Shown here in pieces: positions 8,576 through 16,164 of a DNA stretch of 64,000 nucleotides (its first letter is position 1; every line of letters starts with the position of its first letter). Origin of the DNA: Myxococcota bacterium (GTDB lineage Bacteria > Myxococcota_A > UBA9160 > UBA6930). The notes below the pieces were generated by a model that had not been told where the DNA came from, made no database searches, and saw nothing but the letters and a program-made list of their open reading frames with translations. The stretch covers positions 1 to 64,000 of the forward strand of contig JANQFK010000033.1 of NCBI GenBank assembly GCA_028277885.1, read 5' to 3'. A program made the position numbers and the translations under genes.

Positions 8576-11500
8576 TCAGAAGGTGTACTTGATGCGCAGG
8601 AAGGCCTCGTCGCGCTCGCGCACGGCCGAGAGCCCGTTCTCCGCGTAGTCGTGGTAGGCGCCGCCGCCCACCCGGTTGCCCGAGGCGAAGGGCACCAGGG
8701 CCATGGTCTTCTGCTGGACGCTGCCCGCGAAGAGCGCGAGCCCCACCGTGGCCGAGAAGTTCTCGGTGAACCGGTAGGAGACCGACGGCAGGAAGGCGCC
8801 GGAGTTCGAGCGCTTGTCGTAGACCAGCGTGATGGTGGGCAGCAGCCGGTCCTGGAAGTAGCCCGTGGTGACCGTCAGCGTGGCCAGCACGTTCCAGGGA
8901 CCGTTGCTGGTGAAGCCGCGGTTGAACCCGTCCACGTACTGGAAGAACCACTGGCTGTTCACGAAGAACGTGCGGTTCGCGTTCAGGAAGTTCACGAAGG
9001 TCGGGCGGTCCACGGAGACCGTCAGGTTGTAGGTGTCCGCGTCGCTGAGCCCGTCGACCTCGTTGTTGTCGAAGAAGGGGACGTCCTCCACCCAGGTGAG
9101 CTCGAGGCTCCAGTTCGACTTGCTCCAGTCCTCGGTGAAGTCCGTGGAGAAGCCCAGCACGTTGGCCTTCTCGAAGCGCACCACCGCGGGCGCCCCCTCG
9201 TGCCACTGGAAGTCCCGCCGCCCGAAGCGGCCCGTGCCCCCGGCGCGGACGTCGTTGCGCTGGACCCGCAGGGAGCGCACGAAGGCCTCGAAGTTCTTGC
9301 ACAGCTGGGGGCGCCGCAGGGAGCAGCCGTCCTCGCGGAAGATCGGGTCGTCGAGGGTGTTGAGGATGCCGTCGGGGCCGAGGTCGTCGTCCGCCGCGTT
9401 GGCGCCGCCCCGGACCAGGTCCGGACCCGCGCCCACGTCGAACTCGTCGATCTCGGGCGGCGCGTCGATCTCCGTGATGGGCAGGATCGCGTTCGAGGGC
9501 GGCAGGGAGAGGCCGGCCAGTACGACGCCGTAGTTGTAGGAGAGGGCCGCCATCTCGCTCGCGAAGCGCTGCCGGTCCTCGGGCTCGTTGAAGATCCCGT
9601 CGCCGTCGCCGTCGTAGAGGTCGTCGCCGCCGAAGGTGACGAAGCCGTCGGGGCCCGGCCCGACCCAGCCCGCCGTGGGGTGGAGCAGGACGCTCGAGCC
9701 GGCGCAGTCGGCGACCGCCGTCGGCGTGGCGGCGGCGGTGAGCGGCCCGGTGCAGCCGTCCACCCGGGGGTCGTAGAGGAAGCCCGTCACCCCGGTCGCC
9801 AGCTGGAAGGCCACGCCGTCGTCGTCGAGGGCGTTGTCCGGGTCGTTGGGGCCCCGCGAGCCGGGCAGCATGGCGAGCTCGCCGGCGATCGGGCGGGTCG
9901 CGACGGGGCCTCCCACGAAGCCGACGGTGCCCGGCTGGGGAACGCTCCCATCGAAGGTGTCCCAGTCGCCGAAGGTCCCCTCGAACCCCGAGAGGGACTG
10001 GGAGAGCACGCTGGCCTCGGCGCTGAACAGGTCGATGCCGTCGCGCTCGCAGTCCGTGCCGTAGAACTGGCCGCAGCCGAGCAGGGCCTGCTGCTGGGCG
10101 GTGAGGGTGGTGTTGACCGAGAAGGGCGAGACCGAGAAGAAGGTGTGGGTCGTGGGCCCGGGGGTGGCGCAGTCCGCCAGGAAGCTGTCGCAGGGATCCG
10201 TATTGAGCGTCACGAAGGGGAAGGCGTTCGGGGGCGGCAGCGCCCCGGCGGCGGATTGCAGCACGCTCCAGGCCACCGGGTTCCCCACGAACTGGTTCGA
10301 GAGCAGGGCCGCCAGGATGGGAGCCAGCTCGGTGTTCCCCACGGGCATGGAGGTGAGGAAGCTGTTGGCGCTGTTGAAGAGCTGGTTCCCGCACTCCTGG
10401 GGCGCCTGCTCGATCAGCCCGATGATCGTGGCGCAGGAGTGGGCGAACACCGTCAGGTTGGCGGGGTGCTCGGTCAGGGCGTTGGCCGCCGTGAGGCAGC
10501 CGGGATCCGGCGACGCCACGGGCCGGAAGAAGCGGTTGGTGGGCGAGTTGCCGTCGGCGAACACGAAGCCCGGGTTGCGCTCGAAGGCCGGCGTCGCGCA
10601 GTCCCCCGAGGCGCCCGCCCGCCGCGGGGCCCCGCTCACCGGGTCCACGTTGCGCCGGTAGTGGAAGATGCGCTCCACGTAGGGCAGGTCCTGGAAGCCG
10701 TAGAAGTTGCTGAGCGCGAAGCTGAAGCGCTTCCAGCGCCACTCGATGCGCCCCCCGAACTCGACACCCGACAGGTCTTCCCAGGCGTTGGGCGGCGTGC
10801 GGACGCCGGCGAGGCCGATCTGGGTGATGCCGTGGGCCAGGAACCCGAAGTAGCCCGCGCACACCAGCACCACCGAGTACGGCTCGCCGCAGCGGCCCAG
10901 GTCGGCGAACTCGAACTGATCGAAGTTCATCGCCAGCTCGGCACGCACGTCCTGGAAGGGGCCCACGTCGTAGAACGACCACACGCCTCGGAAGGCCCAC
11001 AGGCCGATGCGCGACTCCTCGAGGTTCGGGAGGGAGGAGAGCGCGAAGTCCTGGGGGTTGAACTGGTCCTGGTTGCGGAACAGCTCGGTCTTGCCCCAGA
11101 CGATCTGCTGCTTGCCCAGCCGCATCCAGAGCCGGCTGTCGAACATCTCGAGGTCGAGGTAGGCCTCCTTGAGCTCTCTCTCGTCCTGCTGGCTCGCGCC
11201 GTGGTTCCACATCAGCTCGGATTCGCGGAAGTTGCCGTTGAAGTGCTCGATGACGTCGCGGCCGAGCAAGCGGCGCATCTCGGGGTTCGGATACCAGAGG
11301 CCGTTGGCCTCGCCGCGGACGTTGCTGCCGGCGGGGAGCAGCGGGGCGGGCCGCAGGGGGAGGTCGCCCGTCCCGAAGGCTCCCGTGATCGGGTTCAGGT
11401 CGCCCCCGTCGGGACGCACGTTGCCGTAGAAGTCCACGGGTCCGCGGAACGGGTTGGGCTTGTCCGTCGCCGCTGCGATGGGCTCGACGAAGCAGTCCGG

Positions 11501-12196
11501 GTCGAGGGGCCCGAGGTTCTGGATCGACAGCGCCACCTCGGGCGCCGGGCCGCCGAGCCGGCGCGTGCTGAAGCGGCAGTCGGAATAGCGCGAGAAGACG
11601 AAGTCGCCGGTCTCGTCACCGGTCTCGGGGATCCCGTCCGGGCCGGGCGAGAGGAACAGGCTGAAGAACGCCACCGTCTCGTCGATGGGGTAGGCGCGCC
11701 GGGAGCCCGTGCCCGTGCCGATGCCCCGGAAGGCGAAGTCCGTGGCCGGCGACTCGCCCCGGTAGCGTCGGATGTCGCCGCTGGTCGCGTTCTGGGTGAA
11801 GCCCGAGCGCCGGCCGTTCATGAGCCGCTTGGGCAGCTTGTTCACCCGGTCGCCGTAGACGTCGGCGCTCGGGAAGAGTCCGCAGGCGCGGCTCCATATG
11901 CAGTCGTAGCGGGCCTCGAGGCGGGCGAAGGCACCCACGAAGTCGAAGGGGCCCCAGCCGTCCGGAGCCACGTCCGCCTCGATCTCCACGTTCAGCACGT
12001 GGGCCAGCTGGGTGAGGTCCCACTCGTCCTCCAGGTCCTGGTTGATGCCCCGGAGCTGGGCCTCGTAGAAGCCGTGGATCTGCAGGCGCCGGTCGAAGAA
12101 CTCGAAGGCGCCCGCCCGGGCGGAGCAGAGCGCGCCCAGGACCAGTACGGCCGTGAGGACGAGGGGGCGACTTCGGCGAATCGACAGCGGCTGCAC
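8576..12196 (-). CDS. DUF1302 family outer-membrane protein, paralog 3 (1206 aa)
   Basis: This large DUF1302 paralog has a signal peptide (RPLVLTAVLVLGALCSARAGA), the mature start FEFFDRRLQIHGFYEAQLRG, and the core MRLGKQQIVWGKTELFR. It carries NRTFFVNSQWFFQYVDGFN and the C-terminal IKYTF barrel signature. The GTG at 12196 is chosen because it immediately precedes the signal peptide and leaves a 19-bp gap after paralog 4. An upstream in-frame start exists but would bury the signal peptide behind about 36 residues overlapping the neighbouring gene. The ribosome binding site is weak. The central insertion is long and includes several Asp-rich patches (DDDGV, DGDGDG) and the conserved ALLGCGQFYGTDCERDGID motif. 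Acidic, Cys-containing loops suggest surface-exposed, possibly metal-stabilised segments; that is inference. Confidence 0.87.
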   Translation of the reverse strand: MQPLSIRRSRPLVLTAVLVLGALCSARAGAFEFFDRRLQIHGFYEAQLRGINQDLEDEWDLTQLAHVLNVEIEADVAPDGWGPFDFVGAFARLEARYDCIWSRACGLFPSADVYGDRVNKLPKRLMNGRRSGFTQNATSGDIRRYRGESPATDFAFRGIGTGTGSRRAYPIDETVAFFSLFLSPGPDGIPETGDETGDFVFSRYSDCRFSTRRLGGPAPEVALSIQNLGPLDPDCFVEPIAAATDKPNPFRGPVDFYGNVRPDGGDLNPITGAFGTGDLPLRPAPLLPAGSNVRGEANGLWYPNPEMRRLLGRDVIEHFNGNFRESELMWNHGASQQDERELKEAYLDLEMFDSRLWMRLGKQQIVWGKTELFRNQDQFNPQDFALSSLPNLEESRIGLWAFRGVWSFYDVGPFQDVRAELAMNFDQFEFADLGRCGEPYSVVLVCAGYFGFLAHGITQIGLAGVRTPPNAWEDLSGVEFGGRIEWRWKRFSFALSNFYGFQDLPYVERIFHYRRNVDPVSGAPRRAGASGDCATPAFERNPGFVFADGNSPTNRFFRPVASPDPGCLTAANALTEHPANLTVFAHSCATIIGLIEQAPQECGNQLFNSANSFLTSMPVGNTELAPILAALLSNQFVGNPVAWSVLQSAAGALPPPNAFPFVTLNTDPCDSFLADCATPGPTTHTFFSVSPFSVNTTLTAQQQALLGCGQFYGTDCERDGIDLFSAEASVLSQSLSGFEGTFGDWDTFDGSVPQPGTVGFVGGPVATRPIAGELAMLPGSRGPNDPDNALDDDGVAFQLATGVTGFLYDPRVDGCTGPLTAAATPTAVADCAGSSVLLHPTAGWVGPGPDGFVTFGGDDLYDGDGDGIFNEPEDRQRFASEMAALSYNYGVVLAGLSLPPSNAILPITEIDAPPEIDEFDVGAGPDLVRGGANAADDDLGPDGILNTLDDPIFREDGCSLRRPQLCKNFEAFVRSLRVQRNDVRAGGTGRFGRRDFQWHEGAPAVVRFEKANVLGFSTDFTEDWSKSNWSLELTWVEDVPFFDNNEVDGLSDADTYNLTVSVDRPTFVNFLNANRTFFVNSQWFFQYVDGFNRGFTSNGPWNVLATLTVTTGYFQDRLLPTITLVYDKRSNSGAFLPSVSYRFTENFSATVGLALFAGSVQQKTMALVPFASGNRVGGGAYHDYAENGLSAVRERDEAFLRIKYTF

Positions 12197-12215
12197 GACC
12201 GGGGAACGAATCCGC

Positions 12216-15200
12216 TCAGAAGTTGTAGCGCAGGCGCAGGAAGATCTCGTCGCGCTCGCGCACGAGGGACAGCGCATTCTCCACGTAGGTCTCGTTCGCT
12301 CCACGCCCGGCCCGATCCGGCATCGAGGTCGGCACCAGCGGTGCGGGCTGGGGAGCCTGTCGGCCGAAGAAGGCCGCCACGCCGAAGGTGGCCGAGAAGT
12401 CCTCGTTGAAGCGGTAGGTGATGCTCGGCAGCATCGCGCCGGAGTTCGACCGGAAGTCGTAGACGAAGGTGTTCGAGGGCAGCAGCCGGTCCTGGAAGTA
12501 GCCCGTGAAGAAGGTCAGGGTCGCGAGCATGTTCCAGGGGCCGTCGCTGGTGAAGCCCCGGTTGTAGCCGTCCACGTACTGGAAGAACCACTGGCTGTTG
12601 AAGAAGAAGGTGCGGTTGGCGTTCAGGAAGTTGATGAACGTCGGCCGGTCCACGGACACCGTCATGTTGAAGGTGTTCGCGATGCTGATCCCGTCGAGCT
12701 CGTTGTTGTCGGTGAACTGGAGGCCGTCGATGTAGGTGAACTCGAAGCTCCAGTTGGTCTTGGTGATGTCCTCGGCGACGTCCACCGAGAAGCCCAGCAC
12801 GTTGCGCTTCTCGTAGCGCAGGACCAGCTCCTTGCCCCCCAGCCAGATGAAGTCGCGGCGTCCGAAGCGACCGTTGCCGCCGGCGTTCACCGTCTCCCGC
12901 TGCACGCCGGTGACGGCCCAGAAGGCGGACATGGTGGAGCACTGGATCGGACGGGCGAAGGAGCAGCCGATCAGGCGGTCGGGCCCGATGAAGTCGGGAT
13001 CGCCCTCCTCGGGGTTGTCGACCACGCCGTCGTTGTCGTCGTCGACGCCGTTGGCGGCGGTGACGGCGGGATTGCGGGGATCGAACTCGTCGACGTCGAA
13101 CTCGATTCCCGTGTCGGGATCCATGTCGTCGTCGACGCAGCCCACCTCGCCGATCAGGCACAGGCCGTCGTCGTCGTTCGCGAAGGAGAAGATGACGGTG
13201 AGCATCATCGCGTTGAAGCCCGCGGCCGCGAGCTCGTTGGCGAAGCGCTGGCCCGAGAAGGGATGCAGCAGGTCCGTGGCGCCGGCGCAGTCCGCCACGG
13301 CGGTGGGGAGCGCCGCCGCCGTGAGGGTGCCGGTGCACCCGTCGATGCGCGGGTCGTAGAGCCAGATGTTGTCACCCGTGGCCAGGGCCGCCGCCACGCC
13401 GTCGTCGTCGAGGGCGCTGTTGGGGTCGTTGGGACCCCGGGAGCCGGGCAGCTGGACGGTGACGCCGTCCACGAAGCGCGTCGCGATGGGGCCGCGGAAG
13501 GGCACGAAGTCCACCGTGCCGGGCTGGGGCGCGGCCGGGAACAGGCCCGTGGCGTTGGTGTCGCCGAGGATGACGCCGTCGCGGTCGGGCCCCAGGTAGG
13601 GCGTGTCGATGCCGGTCCCCTCGACGCCCACCCAGGACTGCAACAGGGCCGTCGGCTCGGTGTTCATCAGGTCGATGCCGTCGAGCTCGCAGTTGGTGCC
13701 GTAGAACTCGCCGCAGCCGAGCAGCGCCTTCTGCTGCTGGGTGAGGAGGTTGTTGAGGGTGGGCGGGCTGAGCGGAGCGGTGGAGAAGGCGGTGTTGATC
13801 TCGTCGATCTCGCCCGCCCCCTGGGCGCTGGTCACGCAGTCCGAGAGCAGGCCGTCGCAGGGGTCCTGGTTGAGGGGCACGAGCCGGCCGAGGATGGCGG
13901 GCCCCGCCAGCGCCACCGCGATGGACTCGGCCTGGGGGTTGCCGGCGACGATGTTCGAGATGAGGGCGCCGACGGTGGGCTCCGTGGCGGGGTTCACGGC
14001 GGGCACCTGGGTGAAGGCGTTCACCTTGCTGCCGAACACCGACTGGGCGCACACGCTGCGGTCGAGGTCGCTGAACCCGATGCTGCTGGCGCACACCAGC
14101 GCGTAGCTGGTCTGGTTGGCGTGGTGCTCGAGCAGGGCGTTCTCGGCCGTCAGGCAGTCCGGATCCGCGGCGGCGGGGCCGGGGATGCCGCGCAGGCCGC
14201 CGAACACGTTGGAATCGCAGCTCCCGGTGCGCTCGAGGCGCCGCGGGCGGCCGGTGCGCGGATCCACGTTGCGCGAGTAGCGGTAGATGGTCTGGGTGTA
14301 GGGCGTGTCGTTGAAGCCGTAGAAGTCGGTGAGGGCGAAGCTGAAGCGCCCCCAGCGCCACTCCATGCGGGCCCCCACCTCGAGGCCCTTCCAGCTGTTC
14401 CAGGGATTCGGCGGCCGGCGCTCGCCCGCGATGGCGAGGCCCGCGAAGCTGTGGGCCTGGAGGCCGAAGGTCTTGTCGCACACGGGCAGCGGCGTGTAGG
14501 GCTCGCCGCAGCGGCCGAGGTCCGCGGGCTCGAACTGGTCGTAGTTGATGGCCACCTCGAGGCGCACGTCCTCGAAGGGCCCGACGTCGTAGAAGGACCA
14601 GACGCCGCGGAGCGCCCACAGCGCGATGCGCGACTCCTCGAGGGAGGGCAGCGAGGCGAGGGCGAAGTCCTGGGGGTTGAACTGGTCCGTGGTGCGGAAG
14701 AGCTCGGTCTTGCCCCAGACGATCTGCTGCTTGCCCACGCGCAGCCAGAGCCGGCTGTCGAACATCTCGAGGTCGAGGTAGGCCTCCTTCAGCTCCTTCT
14801 CGTCCTGCTGGCTCGCGCCGCGGTTCCACTCGAGCTCGGCCTGGCGGAAGTTCTGGTCGAAGGCGTCGAACTTGCCTCCCGCGAGCAGCCGCGAGGTGGC
14901 CGCGCTCGGCAGGTAGATGCCCCGGGCCTCGCTCAGGTTGGCGGGCATCGTGAAGTTGTTGAGCGGCGCCGGGCGGAAGGGAAGCTCGCCGAAGCCCGGC
15001 TGGGTGGGCAGCGAGATGGTGTTGATGTCGCCCATGTCGCCGGGCTGGAGCACGGTGCGCATCACGGGAGCACCGACGGGGAGGCCCGTGAGCAGCGCGT
15101 CGGCGGCGGTGCGCACGATGGTGACGTCGCCGCGGAACGGGTTCGGCTGGTTGGCGTTCAGGCCGTTGGAGCGGATCCGGCAGCGCGGGTCCCAGGGCAG

Positions 15201-15914
15201 CGTGCGCCCGGTGTTGCCGTTGTTGGCGCCCCGCAGGCGCTGGAAGCCGTAGCGGCACTTGCCGCCGTTCTGGTCGTCGAGCAGCGCGCCGAAGGCCACG
15301 TTGGCGGGGTCGTCGGCGGTGCCCAGCACGCCGTCGAGGCCCACGATGCCGAAGAAGCCGTCGATGCCGGGCACGTTGAAGACGTCGGAGTCGATCCGCG
15401 AGCCGTTTCCCTGGCCCTCGTTGACGACCCAGCGGACGCCCTGGAACGCACGCGGGATGCCCGAGTAGCGGCGCGGGTTCTGGTTCTCGACGTGGCCGTT
15501 CAGCCCGCCGCGGCGCCGGCTCGTGACGCGGTGGGGCAGGCGCTCGGCGCGGTCGCCGAAGGCGGCGGCGGAGCTCGCGAGCCCGCAGGCGCGGTTCCAG
15601 ACGCAGTCGTAGCGGACGTCGAAGCGGACGAAGGAGGAGACGAGGTCGAAGGGGCCGAAGCCGTCGGGAGCGAGGTCGGCCTCGATCTCGACGTTCAGGA
15701 CGTTGTACCACTGGGTCAGGTCCCAGCCGTCCTGGGTGTCGAAGTCCCGCATGATGGAGCGGATCTGGGCCTCGTAGAAGCCGTGGATCTGGAGGCGCTC
15801 GTCCCAGAACTCGAGCGCCGACGAGGACGAGGCGGCCAGCAGGAGGCCCAGCGCCACGCCGATGTGGATGCTTCGTCGGACGCACCACCCCAGCCGAGCC
15901 ACCGCTCCCCTCAT
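12216..15914 (-). CDS. DUF1302 family outer-membrane protein, paralog 4 (1232 aa)
   Basis: This is the first gene of the minus-strand DUF1302 run and the longest paralog. It has a signal peptide (SIHIGVALGLLLAASSSSA), the mature start LEFWDERLQIHGFYEAQIRS, the core RVGKQQIVWGKTELFR, a NRTFFFNSQWFFQYVDGYN block, and the C-terminal RYNF. The ATG at 15914 has a strong AGGAGG a few bases upstream. A well-formed promoter lies about 130-160 bp further upstream. The insertion contains ALLGCGEFYGTNCELDGID and a strongly acidic patch (VDDDMDPDTG, then VDDDNDGVVDNP) resembling calcium-binding Asp repeats. Paralogs 1, 3 and 4 resemble one another more than any resembles 2, which points to local duplication. 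The transported or bound ligand is unknown. Confidence 0.88.
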   Translation of the reverse strand: MRGAVARLGWCVRRSIHIGVALGLLLAASSSSALEFWDERLQIHGFYEAQIRSIMRDFDTQDGWDLTQWYNVLNVEIEADLAPDGFGPFDLVSSFVRFDVRYDCVWNRACGLASSAAAFGDRAERLPHRVTSRRRGGLNGHVENQNPRRYSGIPRAFQGVRWVVNEGQGNGSRIDSDVFNVPGIDGFFGIVGLDGVLGTADDPANVAFGALLDDQNGGKCRYGFQRLRGANNGNTGRTLPWDPRCRIRSNGLNANQPNPFRGDVTIVRTAADALLTGLPVGAPVMRTVLQPGDMGDINTISLPTQPGFGELPFRPAPLNNFTMPANLSEARGIYLPSAATSRLLAGGKFDAFDQNFRQAELEWNRGASQQDEKELKEAYLDLEMFDSRLWLRVGKQQIVWGKTELFRTTDQFNPQDFALASLPSLEESRIALWALRGVWSFYDVGPFEDVRLEVAINYDQFEPADLGRCGEPYTPLPVCDKTFGLQAHSFAGLAIAGERRPPNPWNSWKGLEVGARMEWRWGRFSFALTDFYGFNDTPYTQTIYRYSRNVDPRTGRPRRLERTGSCDSNVFGGLRGIPGPAAADPDCLTAENALLEHHANQTSYALVCASSIGFSDLDRSVCAQSVFGSKVNAFTQVPAVNPATEPTVGALISNIVAGNPQAESIAVALAGPAILGRLVPLNQDPCDGLLSDCVTSAQGAGEIDEINTAFSTAPLSPPTLNNLLTQQQKALLGCGEFYGTNCELDGIDLMNTEPTALLQSWVGVEGTGIDTPYLGPDRDGVILGDTNATGLFPAAPQPGTVDFVPFRGPIATRFVDGVTVQLPGSRGPNDPNSALDDDGVAAALATGDNIWLYDPRIDGCTGTLTAAALPTAVADCAGATDLLHPFSGQRFANELAAAGFNAMMLTVIFSFANDDDGLCLIGEVGCVDDDMDPDTGIEFDVDEFDPRNPAVTAANGVDDDNDGVVDNPEEGDPDFIGPDRLIGCSFARPIQCSTMSAFWAVTGVQRETVNAGGNGRFGRRDFIWLGGKELVLRYEKRNVLGFSVDVAEDITKTNWSFEFTYIDGLQFTDNNELDGISIANTFNMTVSVDRPTFINFLNANRTFFFNSQWFFQYVDGYNRGFTSDGPWNMLATLTFFTGYFQDRLLPSNTFVYDFRSNSGAMLPSITYRFNEDFSATFGVAAFFGRQAPQPAPLVPTSMPDRAGRGANETYVENALSLVRERDEIFLRLRYNF

Positions 15915-16040
15915 CGAACCTCCTCGGGCCGGCCCGTTTTCGGTGAGCGGGCGGCGCTTTCCCCCAGAGCCGGTGCGCCGACCCCCAACGCGCCCCAGCG
16001 AGGCCCTTGGAACGGGTGGTCGAACGGCGTCCCGGACGAG

Positions 16041-16080
16041 AAATCCTTATACGTGCCGCCCCGGGGGAAAACAAGGATTT
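16041..16080 (-). promoter_or_regulatory. sigma-70-type promoter enclosed in an inverted repeat, driving the DUF1302 run
   Basis: On the minus strand a -35 TTGTTT (16074-16069) and a -10 TATAAG (16051-16046) are separated by exactly 17 bp. An 8-bp perfect inverted repeat, AAATCCTT at 16041-16048 and AAGGATTT at 16073-16080, overlaps both hexamers. The arm centres are 32 bp apart, about three helical turns, which suits a dimeric or tetrameric repressor. The site stands out as AT-rich in a very GC-rich region. It points toward paralog 4 at 15914. No regulator gene is adjacent. Confidence 0.55.
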
Positions 16081-16164
16081 TCCTCGGAGATGCACTTCGC
16101 CCCTGCCGCCGCGCTGCGGATTAGCTAGGGCGCAGTGCCGTGGGGTGGCGGCGCCGGGCGGCGC

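Noticed and set aside
16059..16066. CCCCGGGG palindrome inside the DUF1302 promoter spacer
   Set aside because: An 8-bp GC palindrome is expected often in such a genome and is off the centre of the flanking repeat.
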